64,000 nt of DNA from CAITWD01 sp963842065 (GCA_963842065.1 CAWJEW010000002.1:372001-436000), one strand, 5' to 3'; shown: positions 44,737-53,170, counted from the first letter of the stretch. Made by a program: numbers and translations. Notes: generated from the sequence alone by a model not told the origin.

Positions 44737-45651
44737 TCAGCCCGCGGCGGACCGCAGCGACGACATGATCAGCTCGCCATGGGTGGCATGCAGGAAATGG
44801 CCGGCATCGGGAACACGTACGAGGGTTCCTGCAGGCAGGTCGTCTGCGAGACGTTCTGCTTGCGCGAGCGGCACGAGGCCGTCGGCCTCACCGTGGAAGA
44901 CGGTCACTGGGGCCGTGATGACGTTGGGGGGGAAGCCCCAGTCCGACCCGAACGTGCGATAGTCGACGACGACGCCCGCCGTTCCCTGGCGGAAGGCCTC
45001 GTGGACCATGCGCAGCACCGTGGGCCGGGTCTCGGGGACGAGCGCGGCGCGTTCGGCGGGACCGCAGGTGCGCCGGGTGCTGCGCCACAGCAATTCGTCC
45101 GGCGCGAACCGGACGGCCTGGAGCACCATCCGCGCCGCGTGTGAGGAGCGCTGGCTCAGCTGGATGAAGCGTCGGTCGAGTGCGAGTCCGAGCTCGTGTC
45201 GGCGCGCGGGATCGCTGACGGGATACATCCCGGCGACCGTCGCGGTCGCGCGGACCCGCTCGGGCAGCAGGTACGCGCAGGCAAGCGCGAACGCACCGCC
45301 GGCAGACCATCCGGCGACCGCGAACGTATCGAGACCGAGGTGATCCGCGCATTCGGCGACGATGCCCGGCCAGCGCAGCAGTCCGTCGTCCGACCCACGG
45401 GTCGAGCGTCCGATGCCGGGGCGGTCGAGGGCGATCAGCCGGATGCTGTTGCGTGCGGCAGCCCCACCGGCAAGCGCCGCATCGATGCGCGAACTCAACC
45501 CTCCATGGCACCACATGACCGGGGTGCCCGTGGGACGTCCGAACTGCGCCACCCCGACGCGGCGTCCGCTCCGCAGCGTGAGGACCCCGTCGGAGCGGTC
45601 CGGACCGAACCAGATCACGGGGTGGGAGCCCGGCGTCGGGGGGCCCGTCAC
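44737..45651 (-). CDS. Alpha/beta hydrolase
   Basis: 304 residues from GTG 45651. Oxyanion region VMWCHGGLSSRIDAALA, LIALDRPGIGRST, nucleophile elbow FAVAGWSAGGAFALACAYLL (GxSxG, Ser), acid region VTVFHGEADGLVPLAQAERL, catalytic His in VRVPDAGHFLHATHGELI. All members of the triad are visible, so it should be active on an ester, haloalkane or similar small substrate. A longer frame to 45876 is open but rich in Arg. No operon partner apart from the small ORF downstream. Confidence 0.88.
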   Translation of the reverse strand: MTGPPTPGSHPVIWFGPDRSDGVLTLRSGRRVGVAQFGRPTGTPVMWCHGGLSSRIDAALAGGAAARNSIRLIALDRPGIGRSTRGSDDGLLRWPGIVAECADHLGLDTFAVAGWSAGGAFALACAYLLPERVRATATVAGMYPVSDPARRHELGLALDRRFIQLSQRSSHAARMVLQAVRFAPDELLWRSTRRTCGPAERAALVPETRPTVLRMVHEAFRQGTAGVVVDYRTFGSDWGFPPNVITAPVTVFHGEADGLVPLAQAERLADDLPAGTLVRVPDAGHFLHATHGELIMSSLRSAAG

Positions 45652-45963
45652 GTCGCCACGTGCGGGGGCGTCCCGCGGCAGGTGCGGACGGCGGTTGGGG
45701 GCTCGCCAGTCATAATCCCAACGTACCAAGGGCTCCCGCGTAGGCGAGTCGTACCGATCCGCCCGAGACGCACCGCGCCCGAGATTCCCGACGAACGCGC
45801 CACCGACGAGGAGCCCCGGCCGGTGGCTGCGCGTCGAGCGCAGCGCGGCGTGATGCCGCGGCCCGAACCGCGGCACGGTCGACGCGATTCACCTCACCAG
45901 GCAGCACGAGTGGGTCGCAGCAGCTCGGTCGTCTGCGCCTGCGGCGCGGGGCCAGATCACCTC

Positions 45964-46605
45964 CTAGCGCTTTTGAGACGCAGTGGTCTCGCGTGTGTTC
46001 GTCGTGTTGAGGGGTCCGTTCGCTACGACCGAGTACACGGCCGACACCGAGTACGTCATCACCTGAAAATCTCCGGCGGGGCATCCAGGGGCGCCGGAGC
46101 TGAGTTCCACCTGCGTCGACGTGAACTGGCCAGTATCGTCGTTGTAGTAGTCCGGCGATATGGCAGCCCAACTGGTCGATGCGACCACCCCGGTGACCGC
46201 CACGCAAAAGACCCCGGCAAACGGGTTTGACACGCTGACGTTGGATGTCCCTGACACGCTGGGACCGTCGACAAGGGCATAGGCGGAATCATGGCCATCG
46301 TTGAAGTAGAAGCCCTCGTCGGCCGCGGTCAACTCGAAGCGGTAGGCCTTGAGGACCCCGCTCGCCAACTTGTTGGCGGTGATCGTGTGGGTTCCGATCT
46401 TTGCCCCGGTGATGGTGCCGTTTCTGAGCTTCGCCCCGGTGATGGTGCCGTTCCTGATCTGAGAACCGTTGATCAGTCCCGTGGCTGCTGCGCCAACTCC
46501 CGTGCCCGCTACCACGAGCGCACACCCGGCGACCAACATCGCTGGCGAGGGTCGCAATCGAGCGAGTCCCAGCCCTCGCGGCGCGCTGTTTCGGTGATCT
46601 GGCAC
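45964..46605 (-). CDS. Secreted protein with NGTITGAKL repeats
   Basis: 213 residues. Signal or anchor SPAMLVAGCALVVAGTGVGA (about 20-39), then tandem short units: GSQIRNGTITGAKLRNGTIT, GAKIGTHTITANKLASG. After that comes a C-terminal jelly-roll-like domain with paired cysteines (GVFCVAVT and APGCPAGDF). The repeat is typical of exported proteins in Solirubrobacterales, where NG.i...sI.gaKLk units precede a beta domain. A relative is at 62.5 kb. Surface protein of unknown role. Confidence 0.75.
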   Translation of the reverse strand: MPDHRNSAPRGLGLARLRPSPAMLVAGCALVVAGTGVGAAATGLINGSQIRNGTITGAKLRNGTITGAKIGTHTITANKLASGVLKAYRFELTAADEGFYFNDGHDSAYALVDGPSVSGTSNVSVSNPFAGVFCVAVTGVVASTSWAAISPDYYNDDTGQFTSTQVELSSGAPGCPAGDFQVMTYSVSAVYSVVANGPLNTTNTRETTASQKR

Positions 46606-46935
46606 AGTGGCCTCCCGCTCGTCTCAGATTGTTAAGGAATCACGAAGCACACTAAGCCGGGACACGCCCACGGGTCAACGGACGCAGCGGACCGGACGGG
46701 TTCCGCGACGTGGACGGGTTCGCGCCAACGGGTCGGATCGGAATGTCGACGACATCGCGTATGTGTCGCCCGGCCGGACCGAGGGTCCCATCAACTCCCG
46801 ATTGGCGCGTCGGGCGGTGGGGCGAGCGGAATGACGCGCGGGACCGAGTGACGAAAATGGGACGCCGGTCTCGGCGCTGCACGGGTCCAACCGACCGACG
46901 CGTCGGTCCGGTTCCGGGATGGCCTGGCGGCAATT
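46606..46935. other. Intergenic stretch, no gene recognised
   Basis: About 330 bases between the secreted protein start and the integrase fragment. It likely holds the secreted protein's promoter. Confidence 0.4.
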
Positions 46936-47073
46936 ATGATGAGCCGCCAACGTGGTCACGCGACGCCCGAGGTCATGGCCCGGATCTATGCTCATCTGGC
47001 AGATCATGCGGACCTTCACAAGCTGGCCGCGGTGGCCGACGACCGACGACTCGCTGCTCGAATGTTGCGGTAA
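46936..47073 (+). pseudogene. Tyrosine recombinase C-terminus of a second type, beside tRNA-Thr
   Basis: Reads RQRGHATPEVMARIYAHLAD then HADLHKLAAVADDRRLAARM and a stop. RGHATPE...IYAHLAD is the recombinase end with the catalytic Tyr. The sequence differs from the GALGSA family, so it is another integrase. It ends 64 bases before the tRNA. Confidence 0.7.
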
Positions 47074-47137
47074 CCGCGGCGCGGCAGTCACGATCTCCCG
47101 TGAGGCTAAGCAACAACCTGCAAAACGCCCACAATTC

Positions 47138-47210
47138 GCCGAAGTAGCTCAGCTGGTAGAGCAGCCGCCTTGTAAGCGGCAGGTCAGGGGTTCGAGTCCC
47201 CTCTTCGGCT
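47138..47210 (+). tRNA. tRNA-Thr(TGT)
   Basis: 73 nt. Acceptor GCCGAAG/CTTCGGC, anticodon stem CCGC/GCGG with loop CTTGTAA (anticodon TGT), T-arm AGGGGTTCGAGTCCCCT. Its last 50 nt are copied at 61048-61097 with three changes; the last 30 nt are identical. Confidence 0.95.
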
Positions 47211-47293
47211 TTCAGAAAGTCCCTGCTATCAGTTGGGCTCGTGTCGTGTCTGGACGATGAGCGCCGATGGCCCACAGGCGGTCTGAATCGGCC

Positions 47294-47341
47294 TGAGACG
47301 GTGCGGGGGCCGCCTCAGACGGTGCGGGAGACGGTGCCGGG
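47294..47341 (+). repeat. Direct repeats downstream of tRNA-Thr
   Basis: Three GACGGTGCGGG-like units (GAGACGGTGCGGG, CAGACGGTGCGGG, AGACGGTGCCGGG). The copy of the tRNA end at 61.1 kb is followed by similar ACGTTGCGGG units. Candidate arm sites of the Thr-specific element. Confidence 0.6.
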
Positions 47342-47355
47342 CCTAGGATGCACGT

Positions 47356-47535
47356 ATGGCGCGCAGGCGAAGCATTCGATCCGAGATGTACCGGACCGCG
47401 CGGATCATGGGCGACGTCGAGGCCGCGCAGAAGGGGCCGACGGCTTACGGCAAGCGGGTGATGCGCAAGAGCATGTACCGACGCTCCAACTCGCTCACCC
47501 GCCGGCTGCTCGGGATGGTCGGCCTCAGCCGCTAG
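47356..47535 (+). CDS. 59-residue basic protein, unknown
   Basis: MARRRSIRSEMYRTARIMGD, VEAAQKGPTAYGKRVMRKSM and YRRSNSLTRRLLGMVGLSR then stop. Very basic; I have an impression of similar small proteins in actinobacterial phages and islands but cannot name a family. It would be the first gene of the tRNA-Thr element. A nucleic-acid-binding role is a guess. Confidence 0.6.
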   Translation: MARRRSIRSEMYRTARIMGDVEAAQKGPTAYGKRVMRKSMYRRSNSLTRRLLGMVGLSR

Positions 47536-47688
47536 TCCGGCTCCGCTCCGTCCGGCGCTCCTTCGCCAATCACGCGCCCAGCGGGAGCCCATCGGCGAGG
47601 CTCGCCGTCGCCGACCCCTAGCGGGCTCGAACGGTCCGCACTAGGGTCGATTCACGCAGATTGTCGCGACGAGCGCGGGGTGAGGGGC

Positions 47689-47928
47689 ATGCAGCGAGTC
47701 ACCGGCATGAGGGTCACCTGGAAGGTGTTGCTTGTCTCGGCGGCCGTCAGCGTGGTCCTGTTCGTGATCGCAGCCCCGTTCGGACAGGACCATCACGGCA
47801 TCGGCTTGGTCATGTCCGACATCTTCTGGCCCCTGTTCCTGATCAGCGTGGCGGTGTTCATCATCCTGGCGCTCATCGCCCTGGCCCAGTTGGTCATGGC
47901 CGGGCGGGCTCGACGCCGGCCTACGTGA
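47689..47928 (+). CDS. Small two-TM membrane protein
   Basis: 79 residues from ATG 47689 with GGGTGAGGGG upstream. Hydrophobic segments WKVLLVSAAVSVVLFVIAAP and FLISVAVFIILALIALAQLV are separated by a short FGQDHHGIGL loop, ending in a basic tail GRARRRPT. No family recognised. Likely an inner-membrane protein. Confidence 0.6.
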   Translation: MQRVTGMRVTWKVLLVSAAVSVVLFVIAAPFGQDHHGIGLVMSDIFWPLFLISVAVFIILALIALAQLVMAGRARRRPT

Positions 47929-48041
47929 CGCCGGCGATGGAAGCCATCGGCGGCGTCACCGCATCCCCGAGCGCTATCCGAACGGAGATGATTCCATGGA
48001 GCGCCGGGGACACCTCCGGCTGGTGTCATGAGGGCACGAAA

Positions 48042-48062
48042 AACCCGCTTTAGCGGAGAGTT
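48042..48062 (-). terminator. tRNA-type terminator beside an Arg scar
   Basis: On the plus strand AAAAACCCGCTTTAGCGGAG. Read on the minus strand it gives CCGCT-AA-AGCGG followed by GTTTTT. It directly abuts the tRNA-Arg 3' half, so it was carried with it. Confidence 0.55.
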
Positions 48063-48067
48063 TAGTA

Positions 48068-48112
48068 GCGCGCGCGGCAGGATTCGAACCTGCGAGCTTG
48101 GCTCCGGAGGCT
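48068..48112 (-). repeat. tRNA-Arg(CCG)-like 3'-half scar (att remnant 6)
   Basis: Minus-strand reading: CTCCGGAG loop, GCAGG-TTCGAAT-CCTGC T-arm and CGCGCGC acceptor strand. It is followed at 48120 by GCGTAACGGTG and at 48216-48246 by three 11-bp repeats of a different sequence (GGTGTTCCCAA). Confidence 0.75.
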
Positions 48113-48215
48113 AAATCCGGCGCGTAACGGTGGGGAAGAGTGCGACAGTCAACCCGCTAACGGTGCGGGATCTCGGGATCTGCGATTCGCGCCGCTACCT
48201 ACCGCTACGCAATTT

Positions 48216-48246
48216 GGTGTTCCCAAGGTGTTCCCAAGGTGTTCCC
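48216..48246 (+). repeat. Three tandem 11-bp repeats (GGTGTTCCCAA)
   Basis: GGTGTTCCCAA twice plus GGTGTTCCC. The period and place match the GGTGCTACAAC repeats of other scars, but the inner bases differ, as expected if each integrase has its own arm site. Confidence 0.75.
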
Positions 48247-48348
48247 GCAGTGGCGCCGCCGCCCGCGTCGAGGCCTAGCGTTGAGCCGCCGGTGCGCAAC
48301 CCCGGCACCCGCCCCACCAAAAACCAGGAACGTTCGCGAGATCGCCAT

Positions 48349-48792
48349 GAGCAACGCGCTCGACATCCGGAACCGCTACACCCCGCAGTTGGTCGTCCCA
48401 TGTCCCGACGACGCGGCGGATATTTGGGTGGAACTGAGGGCAGGGGACACCGAGTTCGCCGTCCAGGGGGCGGTGTTGGACGAACACGCCGAGCGGTCGG
48501 TGCCCGGATTTGGCTCGCCCCCTGGTACCGGTTTGACCTCGAGCTAATCGACGGTGAGTCGATCGTCATCAAGGGCGCGAGCGTCCGGGCCTGGTCATAC
48601 CCGGAACCCTTACCGGCGCGCATCATCGGTCCGCCGGAGCGGGACCCATGGCTGGCCGGTGCTCCTCCTCGCGAACGGTGGGAACCGCACTTCACGCTGA
48701 ACCCCGTATTTGTCGAGGCGGAGGAAACGGCGCCGTCGCATCCGCGTCCCGCACGGGCTTCAACGGGTCCACGGCCCGGGGGCCGGGGATAG
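48349..48792 (+). pseudogene. Hypothetical protein with one frameshift
   Basis: First frame from ATG 48349: RNRYTPQLVVPCPDDAADIW, VELRAGDTEFAVQGAVLDEH. After about 48500 the next frame continues WLAPWYRFDLELIDGESIVI, KGASVRAWSYPEPLPARIIG to 48792. The two parts read as one protein of about 145 residues. Family not recognised. Possible element cargo. A sequencing error is possible. Confidence 0.5.
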
Positions 48793-48856
48793 CCAGACCG
48801 TCTATGGCTGCAGGCAGCCATAGACGGCTACGGCAAATCAATGTCTGGCGACTAAC

Positions 48857-49165
48857 CTAGCCCAGGTCCTCCAGGGCCCGGCGGACACCGGCGAGGTCCG
48901 GCACGCGGTAGAGGACCGGCCGGGCGCCGGGCCCAGTGCGGGGCGCCCGCTCGAGCACACCGTAGGCGACGAGCGTGCGCAGCCCGTGATCGGGGCGCCC
49001 CCCGCGTGGCAATCGCTCCAGAGCCCAGGCGCCAGGAAAGTCCCCACCAAATGGCTCGGCCGCGGCCGCCAGGGCGGCGACGGCGACGGCCAGCGCCAGG
49101 AGCTCGGGCCGCACCTCGGCCAGGCGCATCACGGCGCGGTAGCCGTCTGGGGGCGGCGTTCTCAT
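48857..49165 (-). CDS. Small hypothetical protein, winged-helix-like
   Basis: 102 residues. A helical Ala-rich first half (VRPELLALAVAVAALAAAAE) is followed by GGRPDHGLRTLVAYGVLERA and PVLYRVPDLAGVRRALEDLG. The last part has the feel of a winged-helix (LRTLV.YGVLER......YRV). It lies downstream of the HicB/AbrB gene on the same strand, but separated by 180 bases and a large hairpin. It is not a recognisable toxin. Confidence 0.45.
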   Translation of the reverse strand: MRTPPPDGYRAVMRLAEVRPELLALAVAVAALAAAAEPFGGDFPGAWALERLPRGGRPDHGLRTLVAYGVLERAPRTGPGARPVLYRVPDLAGVRRALEDLG

Positions 49166-49296
49166 GGGCTCACGCGCCCGCCGAGGCCTTGGCCTAAACC
49201 ACCTGCGGGGATTGTCCTCTCCAGGGGCGTGGCCACGAAGCGAGACCCCGTAAGCATCGAGGCTATTGTCAGATCACGCGGGAGTCGGCTGACCGA

Positions 49297-49333
49297 GCCG
49301 TGGTGCGCCTCGGTGAGCGAGGCGCACCACGGC
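49297..49333. terminator. 16-bp perfect hairpin after the antitoxin gene
   Basis: GCCGTGGTGCGCCTCG, loop GTGAG, exact complement. It sits 15 bases past the antitoxin stop codon. No T-run. Terminator or RNA-stabilising structure. Confidence 0.6.
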
Positions 49334-49348
49334 ACCCCACCCGCGGCC

Positions 49349-49813
49349 TCAGTGTGAGGCATCCTCGCCGTCCTCGCGGGCGGCCTCCGCGCGTCGCTCA
49401 GCGATCAACTCGTCCACCGCCGAGACTCCCTCGCGGCGGAGGTGGGCGAGCATCGCGGCCATCTCGGCCACGGCATCCTCACGACGCTCGAGCACGAGGC
49501 GGTGACCCTCACGAAACGCCACCAGATCGGTGCCCGCCTCCAGCCCCAGCGAGCGGCGCAGCTCGGCTGGCAGCTCCAGACGTCCCTGCTCTCCGAGGGT
49601 GAGCCGGTAGCGGAGCGGCAGTTGGGCTTCCACGACCACGTCGAAGCTGTCCTCGGGGACCTCGAGCATCAACGCGATCCCGTCGCGCGCCGTCTCCTCG
49701 GCCTGGTCGAGGCGCCTGGCCTGCGAGAAGACCCCCGGGATCTCGGGAACCTCGATGCTCCACCACCCGCCCTCGCGGGTGGCGATGAGCTTGTAGGTGT
49801 TGCGTCCCTCCAT
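49349..49813 (-). CDS. HicB-like antitoxin with AbrB/SpoVT DNA-binding domain
   Basis: 154 residues. The N-terminal HicB fold (about 1-60) reads YKLIATREGGWWSIEVPEIP and GVFSQARRLDQAEETARDGI. The central AbrB swapped-hairpin (about 75-115) reads LTLGEQGRLELPAELRRSLG and LEAGTDLVAFREGHRLVLER. A helical tail follows. This hybrid type normally precedes a PIN or other toxin gene. The expected toxin is not present on either side: downstream is a hairpin and an unrelated ORF. So it is an orphan antitoxin or a regulator. Start is ATG 49813. Family assignment is good. Confidence 0.8.
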   Translation of the reverse strand: MEGRNTYKLIATREGGWWSIEVPEIPGVFSQARRLDQAEETARDGIALMLEVPEDSFDVVVEAQLPLRYRLTLGEQGRLELPAELRRSLGLEAGTDLVAFREGHRLVLERREDAVAEMAAMLAHLRREGVSAVDELIAERRAEAAREDGEDASH

Positions 49814-50019
49814 CGCCGTTGGCCCTCCAGTTCGTCGCGGGCCGTCTTCACGATACGCCCGGTCCGCCGCCCGGGACCCATCAGCGCCGTTAGACCTCGC
49901 GCCGGTGGGCGATCCGCGCCACGATGACGCATCGCAATCCCCAAGGGCCTGACCTGATCGCCCGTCGCACGCGCGTGGGGTCTCCACTCGGGAGACCAGC
50001 GGACCGGTCGACCTGCGGC

Positions 50020-50388
50020 CTACCCGTGCGATTCGAAGTCGCTAAACCACGCTCTCGGTCCGCCGGGGGGCGCGTAGTCGGTGCTGGCAGACTTGGCCAG
50101 TTCCAGGACGCGCTGCGCCTGTTGCCCGGTCAGGAGTGAATATGTCGCCATCTTTTCGATGCGCCCTGTCGCCGTGATACCGGCAAGCACCGTCGCGGCG
50201 GCGACGTCATCCGTCGCTTCATAGATCGCGAACCCGTCGTGGTCTCCGAACATCCAATAGAAGGCGATGAGCCGTCCGCCGTTTGCCTCCATCACCGCTC
50301 GCGTTGCGGCCTCCCGATCTTCGGGGCGCTCCACCATCTCGTGCCATGCGGCGTTGGTGTAGTCGAACAGCGTTATATACGTCGGCAT
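50020..50388 (-). CDS. GYD-domain protein
   Basis: 122 residues. MPTYITLFDYTNAAWHEMVE, then AFYWMFGDHDGFAIYEATDD and a ferredoxin-like end (GITATGRIEKMATYSLLTGQ). YW.FG.yD...i.EapDD is the GYD family, small alpha/beta dimers of unknown role that are common in actinobacteria and proteobacteria. Start is ATG 50388 with AAGGA eight bases before. Complete. Confidence 0.88.
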   Translation of the reverse strand: MPTYITLFDYTNAAWHEMVERPEDREAATRAVMEANGGRLIAFYWMFGDHDGFAIYEATDDVAAATVLAGITATGRIEKMATYSLLTGQQAQRVLELAKSASTDYAPPGGPRAWFSDFESHG

Positions 50389-50535
50389 GTGGCATTCCTT
50401 CGCTGTGGGCACCGACCATTCAAGGCGCAAAGGGGTGGCCCATGGCAACAGGCCAACGCCTTGCCTTGATACCACGACGATATCCCGGTGGACTCCCGCT
50501 TCGGCGGCTTCCCACACCACCTGTCGGGATGCACA

Positions 50536-50577
50536 CCGCGGCAGGATTCGGACCTGGGAGCTTTGGCCCCGGAGGCT
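50536..50577 (-). repeat. tRNA-Arg-like 3'-half scar (att remnant 7)
   Basis: Minus-strand reading has a CTCCGGGG loop and a T-arm with a C in place of the usual T (GGTCCGAAT), so it is more decayed. It is followed by GGTGCGTAACGGTGCGTACT at 50584 and two GGTGCGACAAC units at 50682-50705. The next 290 bases hold no gene I recognise. Confidence 0.65.
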
Positions 50578-51001
50578 AAATCCGGTGCGTAACGGTGCGT
50601 ACTGACGCGAACGGAAACCCGGTAGCGGTGCGGGATCTGGGAGATGGGGGATTCGCGCTGTTACCTACCGTTTGGCGATCTGGTGCGACAACGGTGCGAC
50701 AACGGGCCTGATCGGGGCGCAGCGATGACCGACCAGGAGGGTGCGCCTACTCGCAGACTGGGCCAGGCAGGCGGCCGAAGGTCGGCTCAAGTCTCGCAAC
50801 GGGCGCCGATGGCTCCGGCTGCCGTGCGCCGCGCGGCGGTCGGCGACACTTCTGGCGACACCACGGACCGTGTGGCCGCCGGCAGCGACCAGCTTTACGC
50901 CGCGCTCACCTACGACGCTGCCGCCGCCAATCCTCCGGCCTGCGCCTGGGCGGAGGGGCGGATGCGTGCGCTCTCGACGCTCCGCCGATCGATGGAGTGC
51001 G

Positions 51002-51655
51002 CTAAACGTCGGACGTCTCGCCGGCTGACCCTGGTTCCGCCCCGCCTGCATCAAGACGGAACGGCGGATACTCGTCGGTCATAAAGGCCGCGAACACCGT
51101 TGCGCGCACGGCCCACCGGTTGAATCCCATCACGAGATCGAAGATGCCGCGGTGATAGGAGCCGCCGACCGCTAATAACACCATGGCGACGAGAACCAGC
51201 ACGCCGACCAGACTGATCGGATGCACGTCCCAGCCGCCGGCGAGGATGCCGGCGATCGCGTACTGCGGGATGCCGAGGATCCACCATCCGATCAGCGGCA
51301 GGCCGCGTCGGCCGCCGTGCTCGGGGTAGCTCATTGCGAGTCGGGCGGGGTACTCGGGCGCATCCGCCAGCGAGAAGGGCGGGTAGCGGTCGGTGGCCAG
51401 CGCCCCGAAGGCGTAGAAGCTGACCCGCCAGGTCCAGCGCAGCACGCCTACATTGAACTCGAAGATCCCGCGCGGATAGCGCCCCGTGAACAGCCGCACC
51501 ACGAACGCGACGAGCGTCAGCACCGCAAAGGCGATCCACAGGAACACCAACACGACGAGGTGGGGAATCGCCAGGAACCACTTGACCAGCCAGAGCCAGC
51601 GCGAGAGCGGCTCGTCGAGGCGGCCTTCGATGTGAAGCGGGTGTGCGGGCGGCAT
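51002..51655 (-). CDS. DUF4389 membrane protein
   Basis: 217 residues with the repeated family hallmark: two copies of a TM pair, each ending in a DRYPPF-like motif (ALATDRYPPFSLADAPEYPA and AFMTDEYPPFRLDAG). TM stretches are LAIPHLVVLVFLWIAFAVLT and PISLVGVLVLVAMVLLAVGG, plus shorter ones. GRYPRGIFEFNVGVLRWTWR and YHRGIFDLVMGFNRWAVRAT are the duplicated cores. Function unknown. Start is ATG 51655 with GAGGGGG upstream. Complete. Confidence 0.9.
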   Translation of the reverse strand: MPPAHPLHIEGRLDEPLSRWLWLVKWFLAIPHLVVLVFLWIAFAVLTLVAFVVRLFTGRYPRGIFEFNVGVLRWTWRVSFYAFGALATDRYPPFSLADAPEYPARLAMSYPEHGGRRGLPLIGWWILGIPQYAIAGILAGGWDVHPISLVGVLVLVAMVLLAVGGSYHRGIFDLVMGFNRWAVRATVFAAFMTDEYPPFRLDAGGAEPGSAGETSDV

Positions 51656-51854
51656 CGCGTCCCCCTCGGTCGTAGCACCTGGCCTCGGTCGTCCGGGCGT
51701 CACGCACATCCGCGAGACCCCGGCACCCCGATCCGGCGGACACCGAATGTACTCCACCCGTATTGGTGGCAGGGTCTGGTGAGGCGCGCGGCGCGCTATC
51801 CTCGGGGGGAGGAACCGCCCGGCCAGTCGCCGGTCCGATAACGCGGGCTTCTCC

Positions 51855-52412
51855 ATGACTAACCGCGCTGACGCTACCAGCACGCTCCGGCGTCGCGGAC
51901 GGCTGGTCACGGCACGCCGCACCGGCGTCGCCCGCCCCGCCACGGCCGTGGCCGCCTTGGCAGCGGTGGCCCTCACCCTCGCAGCCTGCGGATCCTCGAC
52001 TACGAGCAGCGCCACCACCGGCACGTCCGCGGCGAGTGCCACCGTGAAGGCGGATTCCACCAGTGCCGGGACCATTCTCGAAAACAGCGCCGGGATGGTC
52101 CTCTACACCTTGGCCGCCGGGACCAGCTGCACGGGAGCGTGCGCATCGGCATGGCCCGCCCTCACGGTGCCCGCCGGCTCGACTCCTACCTCAGGAGCCG
52201 GCGTGACGGGGACGCTCGCAACGTCCAAACAGTCCAACGGCACCCTCCAAGTCACCTGCAACGGCAAGCCGCTCTCCACCTTCATAATGGACACCTCGCC
52301 CGGCCAGGCCGCCGGGAACGAAGTCCACGGGCTCAGCGTCGCCAGCGTGGCGGCGGCGTCGGGTACGTCGTCGAACACCACCACCACGTCCGCCAAGTGC
52401 TCCGGGTATTGA
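51855..52412 (+). CDS. Lipoprotein of the secreted-repeat (pfam03640) family
   Basis: 185 residues. The signal region ATAVAALAAVALTLAACGSS has the lipobox LAAC. One secreted-repeat unit follows: GTILENSAGMVLYTLAAGTS then CTGACASAWPALTVPAG (hallmark YtL...C.g.CA..WPPl). A second, weaker one is LATSKQSNGTLQVTCNGKPL. It is membrane-anchored outside the cell, with suggested redox or surface roles in the family; not known here. The TM upstream of the Cys is normal, though the basic N-region is long. Complete. Confidence 0.85.
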   Translation: MTNRADATSTLRRRGRLVTARRTGVARPATAVAALAAVALTLAACGSSTTSSATTGTSAASATVKADSTSAGTILENSAGMVLYTLAAGTSCTGACASAWPALTVPAGSTPTSGAGVTGTLATSKQSNGTLQVTCNGKPLSTFIMDTSPGQAAGNEVHGLSVASVAAASGTSSNTTTTSAKCSGY

Positions 52413-52439
52413 TCCGGAGGGCGATCGGGACCACGGACG

Positions 52440-52663
52440 GCCCCGCACAGCTTGCGGCACACCTACGCCACCCGTCTGACGCGCGCCGGGCTCAAGGAGA
52501 CCGACGTCCAGGGCGTGCTCGGTCACTCCAGCATCTCCACGACCGGCCGTTACCGGCATGCACGTCCGGCCTCCGAGCAGGCGGCCCGTCGACGCGGGCG
52601 TTCCAGCCAGCGGTGGCGGCACCCGGCTCGGCGACGACCACCGGGGCGCTGGGGTCGGCCTGA
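52440..52663 (+). pseudogene. Tyrosine recombinase C-terminal half (copy 7)
   Basis: HxxR box LRHTYATRLTRAGLKETDVQ and tyrosine box LGHSSISTTGRYRHARPASE. Then one lost base, then the common tail AFQPAVAAPGSATTTGALGS. The front half resembles a different recombinase from the DLVTIQAAMGHS type, so this may be a recombinant of two. The stop is 29 bases before the Arg scar. Confidence 0.75.
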
Positions 52664-52692
52664 TCTTGTCGCGGAGGGTGAGGCGTGGGGAA

Positions 52693-52735
52693 GGAGCAGA
52701 CAGGGCTCGAACCTGCGACCTTCGGCTCCCGAGGC
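52693..52735 (-). repeat. tRNA-Arg(CCG)-like 3'-half scar (att remnant 8)
   Basis: Almost identical in sequence and in its distance from the integrase stop to the scar at 31.1 kb. It is cut short on the right and followed by unrelated DNA. Confidence 0.7.
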
Positions 52736-52928
52736 TAAATTCCGGGGCCATTGGCGCGTCAGGGAGCAGAACTAAGCAGCGTGAAATGCGGCGATCTCGT
52801 GCTCTGAGCGTCGCGGAGTTGCGCGCTGTTGCGCACCCCCCGTGCTGCAACGGTGCCGCAAAGGATCGCTACTACCAGAGTTCGCATGAGAGCCGATCTG
52901 GGGCGCTCGGCACCGGTGCGGGCGAGCA

Positions 52929-53170
52929 TCATCCCAAGTCGGCTTCTTCCGCCGCGAGCGTTCCCTCCACCGCCTCGAACAGCCAGAGGACATGTCCGTC
53001 GGCCGTTCGCACCGTCGTGGTCCACTCATCGTCGTCCCACCTCATGAGGCGGAGCCGTGTGGCGGCCGCAGAGCAGAGAGCCCGGATCAGACACAGTGCC
53101 TGAATCTGCACTGACCGCGTGCGGACGAACGTGCGCACCGCCAATCTCGCGCCGAGATCGAAGCGGCCCA
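52929..53170 (-). pseudogene. Possible conserved protein fragment
   Basis: Minus-strand frame RFDLGARLAVRTFVRTRSVQ, RLMRWDDDEWTTTVRTADGH then VLWLFEAVEGTLAAEEADLG and a stop. Reads as real protein but no start is evident. Not recognised. Confidence 0.35.

Noticed and set aside
50644..51084. Plus-strand frame of 146 codons after the Arg scar
   Set aside because: Runs across the scar module and into the 3' end of the DUF4389 gene; no recognisable domain or ribosome site.
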